A stretch of 64,000 bases of DNA. Origin: Oscheius onirici. Taxonomy: Eukaryota; Nematoda; Chromadorea; Rhabditida; Rhabditidae. The stretch is from positions 2,356,001 to 2,420,000 of the forward strand of contig OW051472.1 of the NCBI GenBank assembly GCA_932521025.1, given 5' to 3'. Of the stretch, positions 15,001-22,920 are shown one piece after another (position 1 is the stretch's first letter; each line of letters starts with the position of its first letter). The notes beneath the pieces were generated by a model. It saw only the letters and a list, made by a program, of their open reading frames with translations. It searched no databases and was not told the origin of the DNA. The position numbers and the translations under genes were made by a program.

Positions 15001-16394
15001 GACAACATTGTTTCCGACCGAGATGTAGAAGAATTCTCTCTTCGTCAAAAGAAGAAAGGCAATTGTGTCCAGTTGCAGAAGTTCGAAAACTCTCCGCACG
15101 TCCAACACATACGGTCGGATCCAGAACGTTACAAGAAGGCTCTTTGTGAGCTCCTCAAGAAGAGTCTTTAGCCATTGAATTGAAACGAATAAACATTTTT
15201 TTCCAGTTTTTTTTTATTCTGTTTCAAGTGTCAAGAAATTATATACCTCGCTAGGTTATTATGATGTATAAGCACTACGATTTTTTGAAAATGTCCTCCC
15301 AGTTTATATTTATAGTTTGTAGAGAGGGGCATGAATTGTAATTTTGTTTCGCCTTGGTAGCACAGAAATCCTAAAAATTTCGCTGTGGCAAAGTCATTCC
15401 CCATACTTTCCTCCTCTTTTATATAGCAAGATTGTTTAGAACTATGCTTCAATAGCAGGTGCATCAGTTTCGCGGAACATCTGTTTTGCAGTACAACCTT
15501 GTTTGAGAAGAGGAACTTACCAGTATGTCCTTCCAACGTCTGGTTGACTTGCAGATTGGACATCGGCTTGCCTCCGTCTCCTAAAATTTTTATCGAACTT
15601 TCCAAGGTAAACCTCGAGCAAATTGTAAACACTTTCTCATCGCTGAATACCAGCTTATTTTGAAACATGTAAAAACTTCATGTATGCCCAAACTTCAGTA
15701 TTTACAGATAGTTTTCTGAAAATCAAAGAAGAGCTGTATTTCTGGACAAAATACACTACAGCTGGCCCTAAATGGGCCGGAAGTATCGTATGTTCGATAT
15801 TCAGAAGTCATTACCGTATTTTTTGGAGAGATTCAATGTTCTGATACAAGTTGTACCGGTCTCGCCACGCAAAATGTGTTCAAAATTCTGTTCATTGAAC
15901 AAATCATGCACAAAAAACTATGTAAACTTGTTCAAAGTCGGTCGAAAAAAAAGTATTTTTCGTTTCGTAAGATGGACAAATACTGTAACTTGCAGTGTAA
16001 CAACCAGAGATGTGCGGAAACAGCAAAAAAAAAAAAAGTTTCCGCGGAAAGTCCGTGGGTCCAATTTTTTTCCGCGTTTCCGCGAAAAAATATTTCCGCA
16101 CATCTCTGGTAACAACAATAGTTCGGGTCCTGTTGCAAACCAACAATATTTGAGTAGTTACGGTGAAACCTACTGATTAATCCATTATCTGCCAACTTGA
16201 TCATCTTCAGGACCCCATTGGTCCCGCCAATAGCTATATAGTTCGTGTTGTGATTCCATTCGACCACTTGGAGCTCCGTGTTGGTTGGTACGTTTACCTG
16301 AAAGTTTTTGGTTATAGTCAGACAATAAAAACCGTACCCTCTTAGCCAGATGTATTCCTAGTCCATTCACTGTCCTCTCATTGTAGTTTACCAT
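1..16394 (-). CDS. WDR35: WDR35/IFT121 intraflagellar transport protein, N-terminal half (runs off the left edge)
   Basis: Subunit of the IFT-A complex, which drives retrograde transport and membrane-protein entry in cilia. Spliced exons read on the minus strand match the WDR35 WD40 region from residue 1: [19 protein letters not shown], then NQTLEGH, NGLITVW with [67 protein letters not shown] and YICRFKN. Exons (high to low): 16338-16394, 16174-16297, 15521-15580, 12685-12808, 11019-11166, 10269-10349, 9749-9767 (tentative), 9381-9452, 8755-8925, 8571-8716, 6833-6958, 5524-5649, about 5280-5337, about 5074-5121, 4824-4871, 3778-3923, 2956-3004, 2865-2918, 2205-2332, 2044-2096, 1781-1828, 1227-1319, 1053-1141, <1-29. 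Nearly all junction phases agree. The 2205/2096 junction is one base out of phase, so a micro-exon or a base error is possible. The C-terminal TPR half lies outside the window. Introns reach about 2.7 kb, unlike the 40-nt introns elsewhere in the window. Confidence 0.93.
3154..3343. mobile_element. MITE with ~50-bp terminal inverted repeats
   Basis: The left end begins TATAGTCTGTTCAAAATATA and the right end is its reverse complement. The arms match over about 50 bp, through the ATAATTTGAATTG segment to a CCCGCGC core. TA at each end suggests a TA target duplication. There is no coding capacity. It sits in a WDR35 intron. Confidence 0.75.
5886..6101. mobile_element. Short inverted-repeat element (TAGGCATGGG type)
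   Basis: The left end TTAGGCATGGGCACCGGG is matched in reverse complement by the right end (CTAGGCATGGGCTCCGGG on the other strand), about 210 bp apart. Similar single-ended sequence (CTAGGCATGGGAACGAGCCG) occurs near 36846. The long ORFs across it on both strands are by-products of the palindrome. Confidence 0.5.
7660..8510 (+). repeat. Diverged repeats ending in GGTGAAACAAA
   Basis: Three segments ending at 7691, 8230 and 8503 share a core close to TAGTAAAGAAGGTGAAACAA, preceded by GAAACCTA, GAAACTTG or GAAATCTC. A fourth, weaker copy ends at 8327. All lie in one WDR35 intron (6959-8570), antisense to the gene. The 9-mer TGAAACAAA recurs in other introns of the window. Confidence 0.5.
7914..8023. 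mobile_element. GACTCG-rich MITE, copy 1
   Basis: Flanked by TA, the element starts CTTGGGC and ends GCCCAAG. Inside each end is ACTCGACTCGAC or its complement, and the interior is degenerate GACTCGACTCG tandem sequence. A longer copy with the same ends is at 34601-34934. No ORF of its own. Confidence 0.7.
11615..12174. mobile_element. 560-bp element with perfect 16-bp TIR
   Basis: TCACGGCGTGTTACGG at 11615-11630 is repeated as a perfect reverse complement at 12159-12174. The interior is AT-rich with no recognisable protein. It lies in the 3.5-kb part of WDR35 introns between exons 11019-11166 and 12685-12808. Confidence 0.6.
13455..13605 (+). repeat. Dispersed 130-150-bp repeat, copy 1
   Basis: Contains GCGTACTTTTCGTTACGCAA, AAAATGGCTTGCCCGCGCGT and AAGGTGAAGGTTTGGCACGC. 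The same order and spacing recur at 59645-59790. It is internally palindromic around TTGCGTAA-like words, as expected of a non-autonomous element. In copy 1 it is followed by degenerate TACGTATACGGCACGCGCTA repeats. Confidence 0.65.
13655..14195 (+). pseudogene. 5'-truncated RTE-like LINE fragment
   Basis: The sequence encodes only the C-terminal tail typical of RTE-type reverse transcriptases: [12 protein letters not shown], then in another frame [27 protein letters not shown] and [15 protein letters not shown], ending in a stop near 14135. A frameshift near 13800-13815 separates the two parts. AT-rich AATAAAATAAAT follows, as at the 3' ends of such elements. It is a dead insertion in a WDR35 intron, and the same protein tail is intact at 41.1-41.46 kb. 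Confidence 0.85.
14255..15171 (+). CDS. TMEM53: TMEM53-like (DUF829) alpha/beta-hydrolase-fold membrane protein
   Basis: Four exons: 14255-14444, 14485-14602, 14645-14728 and 14769-15171, with 40-42 nt introns and consistent phases. The start is the ATG in CAGATGGCTTCT. The protein has the TMEM53 core: [20 protein letters not shown] near residue 30, then [13 protein letters not shown], the segment [19 protein letters not shown], and [18 protein letters not shown], which carries the conserved aspartate near the C-terminus. Family members sit in the nuclear envelope/ER and, in vertebrates, restrain BMP-SMAD signalling. The enzymatic activity of the fold is unproven. An AATAAA lies at 15188-15193. 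The gene is nested, on the opposite strand, in the WDR35 intron between 12808 and 15521. Confidence 0.88.
16004..16109. mobile_element. 106-bp palindromic MITE
   Basis: CCAGAGATGTGCGGAAA at the left end is a perfect reverse complement of the right end TTTCCGCACATCTCTGG. The flanking bases are AACAA and TAACAA. The interior has the further palindromic word TTTCCGCGGAAA. It sits in the short WDR35 intron 15581-16173. Confidence 0.75.
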
Positions 16395-16587
16395 AGTCTG
16401 AAGCAGCTGCATTTTGCTGAAAATTTGTCGTTTCAAAAGTTTTATTAATAGGGAGGAGAAGAAAGGATTGTACTGTTGAGACGTTGCGTATGAGAAAAAT
16501 ACTTTTGATTGCAAATTGTGGGGCATGGTATAGTTTGTTCAGTAGCGTTTTACCGGAGTAGGTCCCATAGGTACAAAGAGCGTGAAC

Positions 16588-17628
16588 AAGTAGGATCAGG
16601 CTTGTTGATTTTGGGGCACCGGGCCGCGCCGCACCGCGGTTTTCAGCGCTTTCATTTGGGCCGCGCCGCACTGAATTCTGGCGGGAAATCCCAAAATGCA
16701 CCAATTTTCTAGTTTCACTCTATTTTCAGCTCAGCATGCTCTATTTCGTAAACGTCGGCTTCGTTTTTGTTTCAATTTTTTGCTATCAAGGTTGATTGAG
16801 TATTGTTACGATCAGTGCTTGTGGAATATTGAGCGCTAGAATACGACAAATGTTTATTAGCAAAAGTAGAACAACTATGGTTTGAAAAAATAACAGAAGT
16901 ATAGGGACACGGTCACAACGAGCAAGAAAGCAGCAATTACAGCTGCTACTTGAACGATTTCAGTAACGAGCGAAAGGATCCAGTTGGAAGTGGCAAGAAC
17001 ACGGCTGAAGAACTGGGAAAGTTGCTTTTCTGTCTCCTTCCACTTCTTCTGGGCTGTCTTTCGGAAGGTGTCCAACTGATTCTGTGTCGTCATCCACAAA
17101 TTTTCTTCCTCTTCTACGTGGATAACCGGCATTTCAGGGTCATTCGAGAATTCAACAATTAGGTGCTGACCAATTTGACCAATCACATCGGTTCTACTTT
17201 CCGCCTTTTCAATTTCAATACTGTTTTTTGTTAATTTTATGGTACCCACAGAATGTTGTTTTCGTTGTTGTTCTTCCCTCTGAGAAACTGAAAGTCTTAA
17301 AAAATACGACTGGCAGTAATTTATTCGCAAGAGAAGCGAAAATGAATAAATAATAGCAAAAAGTTGAAACAAAAACGAAGCCGACGTTTACAGTGACGAA
17401 ATAGAGCATGCTGAGCTGAAAATAGAGTGAAAATAGAAAATTGGTGCATTTTGGGATTTCCCGCCAGAATTCAGTGCGGCGCGGCCTAAATGAAAGCACT
17501 GAATTCTGCGACGCGGCGCGGCCCAAATCGAAGCGCTGAATTCTGCGGCGCGGTGCGACGCGGCCCAAATGAAAGCGCTGAAAACCGCGGCGCGGCCCAC
17601 GAAATCAAAAAGCCTGAGTAGGATACTA
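16588..17628. repeat. Long inverted repeat (arms ~16588-16790 and ~17355-17628)
   Basis: The left arm on the plus strand and the right arm on the minus strand share a GC-rich block of GGCCGCGCCGC with GCGCTTTCATTTGGG words. Then comes a long near-identical run including CTGGCGGGAAATCCCAAAAT, CAGCTCAGCATGCTCTATTT, and a coding-like CGTCGGCTTCGTTTTTG. The right arm has two or three tandem GC-rich units against one in the left. The right arm carries the likely promoter and first exon of the gene between the arms. The arms may be a recent inverted duplication or the ends of one mobile element. Confidence 0.75.
16875..17409 (-). CDS. Small single-TM protein inside the inverted repeat (unrecognised)
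   Basis: An open frame on the minus strand ends with TAG at 16875. It encodes a soluble, Lys/Glu-rich, partly coiled-coil segment (QNQLDTFRKTAQKKWKETE) and then a strongly hydrophobic C-terminal helix (VTEIVQVAAVIAAFLLVV) and a short YFCYFFKP tail, so a tail-anchored or type I topology is likely. The open frame extends upstream to about 17372 but lacks an ATG there. A plausible model starts at the ATG at 17409 (MLYFVT), splices at GTAAAC, and rejoins at a TCTCAG acceptor into REEQQRKQ. The start and intron are guesses. No family was recognised. Confidence 0.5.
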
Positions 17629-17629
17629 C

Positions 17630-18495
17630 GTCAAGAGTGCAGCCAAAAAATTTCGCAAATGTATCGATTGATCTCCTAACGATTTGTATGTTTCAAATGC
17701 AGGACTAGTAAGCGAATCAGGAAGACTTTACGATGAAACGACATTTTTAGGGCCGATCACTTCTACATATACAAAAAAATTAGAGACATGTTGATGCTTC
17801 AGTAGTGTTTCATGATCTGTACTATTGCGGCGCAGTCTCCATTTGATGAATGCCTCAGTTACTTTTGACAGAAAATGCTTTCCGAATTGCATAAAATGAT
17901 CATAGAGATCAAGAAAGTAAATCTAACAATAAGTGACCAGTAAGAAGGATTTTGGTAAAGGTCCTTCAAACTTTGCATACATATTTTTTTTGTTGAAAAA
18001 TGGTTATTGTTAGTGTTTCATTGTTTAGCCAAATACTGTTCTTTGGTCTCGAAAAATGATAGGTACAAGCTCACCAGTTTACATCGCCTATTCGAAAAAA
18101 TGAAGATTTCACAGATTTCACCAGAAAAAAAGTGCTTCGTGATCTGCTCTAGTAACGGTCCAAATTCCGGTGAAGGTCGTTTGTTGACATTTCTTGGAAA
18201 AAAGGTGACTTTTTAGGTTTATCTTCGAGCGCTACTATATTTAAGTAGTCGTGTTCAAATAAAGAGTAAGCAGAGATAAAGTCGAATTGTAGAACCAGCT
18301 GTTCGAAAGAGAGGTCGTTGCCATAGTGATCGGGCGCGGTAAACAGAAGGTGACTGGAATGACAGATGCATCTTGGAAAATCTATTTCCTCTGACGAAAA
18401 GTTACAAACAATGCGAAATGTTTCAGTTCAGTGATAAATAGCAAATAATTGCATGTATTTTCAGTTATGTGAAGGTAAACAGATGAGTTCTGTAT
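17630..18495. other. Intergenic, no feature seen
   Basis: AT-rich sequence between the inverted repeat and the zinc-finger gene. ORFs are below 70 codons, without splice-supported extension or a recognisable family. Confidence 0.6.
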
Positions 18496-18499
18496 CCAA

Positions 18500-19070
18500 T
18501 TAGGAACAGCTCTCTCCAAAGCACTCATCCAGCATCTTTTGGATAGCTTCGTGAGCCCAGGGCTCTCTGAAAAATTGATTTTTTGTCAAAGAGACTCAGT
18601 TCAAAAACTCACACAATGGGCTCAAGAATGTCCTCTCCCAGATGCTCCATAATTTTGTGCGAATCAAAGTGTTTGACGGAGACAAAACAAGCTGCCAGTG
18701 GACATCAGTCTTCAAGACTGTCTCAGGACATAGGCTACAATATCTGGTAGGCTCTCCGGGAGTAACGGCGTACTTTTTGGCAGGTTTCTGAAGCTCTAGT
18801 TTTCATATTTTTTTGACCGTGGAAGGCAGCGCGAGAAATATTTTGGACAGTACCTAACCTCAGCTCTTTTCTTATTATATCCACATGAACTATACATCTG
18901 CTGAGTGTCCAGAGTCACCACAGAAATCTTTCTGTTCTGTATGCTTCCAATGCGGTTGGGATATGGATAGCGGTGAAGACCTAAGAAGTGTTCCAGGTAG
19001 GTATGTCTGTTGGTTACTTGACAGTAACAGGCTGGACAGTACAGTTTTCCGGACTGTTTCATAGCGTGGG
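18500..19070 (-). CDS. C2H2-type zinc-finger protein, 3' part (paralogue of 49.4-kb gene)
   Basis: An exon around 18860-19070 follows a TTCAG acceptor and encodes IPHAMKQSGKLYCPACYCQ and VTNRHTYLEHFLGLHRY, a single C-x2-C-x12-H-x3-H finger. The finger matches KCPKCHYTV, NRSIYIDHYCTHH in the gene at 49441. Two further exons, 18613-18691 (VKHFDSHKIMEHLGEDILEP) and 18500-18566 (EPWAHEAIQKMLDECFGES), reach a stop at 18500. The join between the finger exon and the next is not resolved in phase, and the 5' exons upstream of 19070 were not found. The gene lies downstream of a RING-CH gene in the same orientation, as its paralogue does. Confidence 0.55.
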
Positions 19071-19079
19071 GAATCTGAA

Positions 19080-20070
19080 GAGAGTAGTCAGTTAGTAGCC
19101 GTGAAAGACATCGAACAGTTCTCTCACTTTTGTTTCACAAAAAAGTATCAAAAAAGTGGGCGACAAATAGACGTGCCGAAAAAAGGTTTCATTCATAACT
19201 CTGTCAGGAACTATCGGGATTATTTCTTGACCCATACAGCTTCTAAAAAAACCGTAAAGGAACCTTCTTTTTGACATTTTTACTACATTTTAATATTTGC
19301 AGCTTTTAATACAGCAGCACACATGGGTAAAAAGGAAGCAAATTTGCCTATACCAAACGAGTGAAACATTTGAAGAAGAACAAGAAAAGAGCGTCAAGGA
19401 AAAATTATCCTTTCTCGTCTTTCTTTAGAGAAATTTCGGTTTCTGACAATGAATCCAACACAAGGAAGCGCTGATCTAGTAGATTTTCGAATCTCTCACT
19501 CTAATAAAACTAATAGAATTACCCCAAGAATAGTAGTTCTCTCAATGACGTCAGCCAGAGAAAGAGTGTTTCTTTCAAAATGATTCTCCTTTTTTCTTTC
19601 GTTCAATGGAACGTCCTCCATAGACGGGAACAGTCTCCTGATCAGAGTCGTCATCACAGATCAAAATAGATGAAGAACTCCCGCCAGAGGATAACAGTAC
19701 GCAATCGGAAGACCGCGAAAATTTGCCAAAATTTGACAAAGAAGAGACCATTGGGATAAAGACTAGTGATCGACAGGAAGAAAGATTTTTGTATGATGTG
19801 GAAAGAAAGTAGTTGCTGAATACTAATTGCCAAAGAAAAATTTAGTGTTGAATGATAGCCCAGCCGATATACAAACTGCTACCAAGGAAACAAGAAAAAT
19901 TGTATGGTCTTAATTTTTCGGAAGGAACGAGAGAAATCGCCTGGGAAATTGAGTTCAGGTGATTTTGTCTAGTAATGAGATTATGAGACGCTAACTGTGA
20001 ACATTAGGACAAACAAGCGACAGCATGGCATAGTTGATTTATTGCATACATTCAATGAAACAAAATAACA
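19080..20070. other. Intergenic / unresolved 5' region of the zinc-finger gene
   Basis: No exon could be assigned with confidence. An AATAAA for the upstream RING-CH gene lies near 20032-20040 on the minus strand. The missing 5' exons of the zinc-finger gene, if they exist, should be here. Confidence 0.5.
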
Positions 20071-20074
20071 ATTA

Positions 20075-20659
20075 TTAGACAATAGTAACAGCAATTTCTG
20101 GCTTCCTCTCCACGAAGACGAATTCCTGATTGTGGTGCCAGATCTCCTTGGCGGTTCTGTAGCTAGTATAAGTGAGTCCGACGAGGTTGAAAAGTTCGTA
20201 AGTGAACAGGACTAGTTGGATCGAGAGGGGTAAGTACTGGGTGAATCTGAAAGGACATTTTAGTGGTTTTATTTTAGTTCTAGGGAAGAATTTTCGGATA
20301 CGGTAGAAAAAAGGGTAATCACTTTGTGTGGAAGTAGAGGCAAGCTAGGATGAGTAGCAAGTAGGCGAGAGAGACTGTGAAGAAACAGAGAACGTTGTAA
20401 GTCAAGGGGAGTCTCCAGTGGATCAGTCGTCTAGGTTTCTTTTCACCGGAATACGGTACTTTGCAAGCGGAACAGGTCTGGAAGAGAGAGGATTGGTTCG
20501 GAGCGAGTGTGAACTTACCATTTGTCCACTGGTCTGAACCCACTTCTGGAGACAGTGGTCATGGGCAAAGGCACAGCTTCCTTTACAGGCACAGGGACTG
20601 ATCAGTTTGGATTGGTCGGAACCAAAACAGATACGGCATTCGGGAGACGAGTCAGTCAT
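20075..20659 (-). CDS. RING-CH (MARCH-like) membrane E3 ubiquitin ligase, paralogue 1
   Basis: Three exons: 20519-20659, 20323-20477 and 20075-20246, 155 residues. The N-terminus is a RING-CH finger: CRICFGSDQSKLISPCACKG, then CAFAHDHCLQKWVQTSGQ, and CSACKVPY after the first intron. Cysteines follow the C4HC3 order with the diagnostic Trp in KWVQTS. Two or more transmembrane helices follow (YNVLCFFTVSLAYLLLILAC and a segment near LSIQLVLFTYELFNLVGL). MARCH-type enzymes ubiquitinate membrane proteins and control their trafficking. The intron after SGQM falls at the same codon as in the paralogue at 47944. An AATAAA follows the stop within 40 nt. Confidence 0.88.
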
Positions 20660-20828
20660 TCTTGGGGATGAGTTGGTGAGTCGGGTGAGAGAATGAATGA
20701 TACTGACTGAGTATCGAGTAGAGAGGGTCGGACTAGAAGCGAAGCTGGAGCAGGAAGCGGACAGTTTGACCGGTTACTAAGAAACGGCTTGTTTTAAAAA
20801 GTTTATTGGAAATGGTATCTTCTGGAAG

Positions 20829-21156
20829 CTAGGCATCGGTCTCGTTGACAGCCGTCACACTCTTCTTCCACTGGGCAGTAGTACACGGAACGACGAGCTG
20901 TTTCCTCTGACAGGGGTCGAGAGAGGCTTCGGTCCATTCGATCGACAGCGAGGACGAACTACTACTGCTGCTGGTAAGGGTCACGGAGCCGGTCGAACTC
21001 GAGCTGTCCTCAGTCCAGACGGGCGACTCTCTCGCTTCGACTGGAACTGAATGAGTTACAGTATGTTCCAGTCTCTCTGTCCTCCGTGAACCTACTTTTC
21101 TCGTCTCCATTCTCCAAATCGATGGCGTTTCCACACAGCGACTGCTTCTGTCCCAT
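20829..21156 (-). CDS. Ser-rich protein with predicted N-myristoylation signal (unrecognised)
   Basis: Two exons, 21096-21156 and 20829-21046, joined in phase, about 92 residues. The N-terminus MGQKQS fits an N-myristoylation signal. A serine-rich stretch (SSSSTGSV, then SSSSSSSSLSIEW) and KQLVVPCTTAQWKKSV precede the stop. An AATAAA lies about 20 nt after the TAG, supporting this frame as the real 3' end. A nearby acceptor 6 nt downstream would give the same frame minus two residues. No family was recognised. It is divergently oriented from the four-TM gene at 21316, only 160 bp away. Confidence 0.6.
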
Positions 21157-21315
21157 TATTGAAGGACAACTAGAGTTTTTTATTGCCTCGACAACTTTTT
21201 GAACAAACTTTTGCGAAAACTTTAAAAAATACATCTAATTGGTATCGAATTGTTTCGGAACTTTTGAAAACAAAAAAATTAGGCATACCCAGAAGGCCCC
21301 CCTCTACTCTCTTGC

Positions 21316-21961
21316 ATGTCGACACAATGCTCTACTTTTACAGAAACAGTAGGTTATTATAGTCAAACTACCGTAACCGGAGGCTTCCAGACAGTTCCTA
21401 CCGTGTCATTTGAAACAAGGTCAAGCGCTGAGACGGAAGGGGAGCAGACAGTCCCTTTGAGACGACGGACTATTACTGGACCCGTCAAGAAAAAGACCAA
21501 CTTGTGTGAGTTACTGTCATTGTCACTGTCACTGTTACTCTTGCTCTCTTCCAGTACTGGACCGATTTCTCTTCCTCCTGGTCAACGTGATCCCAGCGGC
21601 AATGGTCGTCCTCGGCTCCGTCTTCTTCTCAGACTGTCCAGCCGAGCCCCTCATTCCCATCTGGCTCATCATCGGCGGTTGTCTCTACCTCCTGACCACC
21701 GTTCTGGACCTCATTGCCGGCTTCCGTCACGACTACGACCGACTCCAATGCATTCGCATACTTGACCATTTTCTCGTGACTCTCATGCTCATCTGGCTCG
21801 TCTTCGGATCCGTCTGGATCTATTCCATTGAGACGGAGCTCTATTGTCATTCGGTCGTCTACTGGACAAGTCATCTTCTGGTCAGCTTCAGCTACGCCTT
21901 CATAGTCCTCATATCCATCTGTCTCATCATCGTCGGCGGCATGGTGGAAGTCTTTGGATGA
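21316..21961 (+). CDS. Four-TM membrane protein (TMEM272-like)
   Basis: Two exons, 21316-21505 and 21555-21961, 198 residues. A hydrophilic Thr/Ser-rich N-terminal domain of about 60 residues ends in a basic TGPVKKKTN segment. Four hydrophobic helices follow: FLFLLVNVIPAAMVVLGSVF, IPIWLIIGGCLYLLTTVLDL, FLVTLMLIWLVFGSVWIYSI and a last one near SFSYAFIVLISICLIIVGG. A short GHD-like intracellular loop (FRHDYDRLQ) lies between helices 2 and 3. The arrangement matches the poorly known TMEM272-type family, expanded in nematodes. The biochemical function is unknown. Confidence 0.75.
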
Positions 21962-22247
21962 GGACGAAAATTAAAAAAAAACCAATTTCCTTAACTTGAG
22001 ATTAATGAAAGTTTCAACATTTTTCGTGTATTTTTTGAAGTTTCTTCCCGTACGTTCTAGGCAAAGTGGCTACAAAAACCACATGAACAGAGTAAGGGGT
22101 TTTCTAGAAAAAGACTCCACAGTTCACACTCACTTCCCGACAGTTTCCACAATAACCTTCCCGAAGATTCTAGAACCGGATGATCTCTGATTCCGAGGAT
22201 CCCGTCTTTATCAGATCGCCCCCATCAATTTGCATAGGTCAGTCCCT

Positions 22248-22850
22248 ATGATGTGGCGTCTTCTCATCTGTTTATCTATTCTTCCCGTTTTCTCAGCATT
22301 CGAATGTCGCACTGGCTGGTTCCGTTTCCACGAATCTTGCTACAAGTTTGAGAGAGTCGAGAAGGCCAACTTCCGAAAGGCTTCGGAGCGCTGCAACTAC
22401 TTTGGAGCAACTCTCTTTGTGGCCAATTCGAGGGAGGAATTTGTGAGTTATCCGTACTGGTTTAAAATAACCAGAGCTGTTTTCAGAGGTACATTATGGA
22501 AGAACAGGCTCCTCAGAATACCTGGACATGGCTGGGACTGCAGAAACTGGACGAAGATGTAGAGGGAGAGTGGCAAGGGCATACCCACATGAACTACAAA
22601 GAAATGTAAGGAGCCACAACATCGACAGTTCATGTGTTGTTTCCATTAGCCACAGACTCGACAGTTCACACAGCTTTTCAGGCCTTGGCTCGTAATGCCC
22701 TACGGCAATACCGTCAACGGTTGGAACAGTGTCAGTAAGTGTGCTGCCCACTGGAATCCCAGTTCCGAAGTCGGAAAATACATCTACTGGTATCCCTGCA
22801 GCTACGATTTCTACTTTGTCTGTGAACGCAATGCTTCAATCCCTTGGTAA
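22248..22850 (+). CDS. Secreted C-type lectin-domain protein
   Basis: Exons 22248-22442, 22487-22605 and 22682-22850 give 160 residues. A signal peptide (LLICLSILPVFSAF) precedes a single C-type lectin domain: CRTGWFRFHESCYKFE at its start, CNYFGATLFVANSREEF, the WTWLGLQK turn, and the closing CSYDFYFVCERN. The calcium-binding EPN/QPD and WND motifs are not evident, so sugar binding through calcium is doubtful. Nematode proteins of this kind are often intestinal and linked to immunity. The second intron (22606-22681) contains two copies of the dispersed intronic motif described in the findings. The stop is 71 bp from the convergent ITFG2 stop. Confidence 0.9.
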
Positions 22851-22856
22851 ATGAAG

Positions 22857-22862
22857 TTTATT
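22857..22862 (-). terminator. AATAAA poly(A) signal of ITFG2
   Basis: AATAAA on the minus strand, 59 nt past the ITFG2 stop. It lies only 7 nt after the lectin stop codon on the other strand, so the two 3' UTRs must overlap. Confidence 0.7.
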
Positions 22863-22920
22863 CAAATTTGTACATTTTTTTTGCAAAATTTACCCGAAGT
22901 AGGCGAACCGGAGAGTAGTA

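Noticed and set aside
17215..17600. Minus-strand ORFs of 70 and 117 codons over the GC-rich arm
   Set aside because: They read through the GC-rich inverted repeat. Repetitive frames without a recognisable family.
21010..21234. 74-codon frame MYFLKFSQ... upstream of MGQKQS
   Set aside because: Does not start at ATG in its extended form. The MGQKQS start gives a predicted myristoylation site and joins in phase to the exon that has the poly(A) signal.
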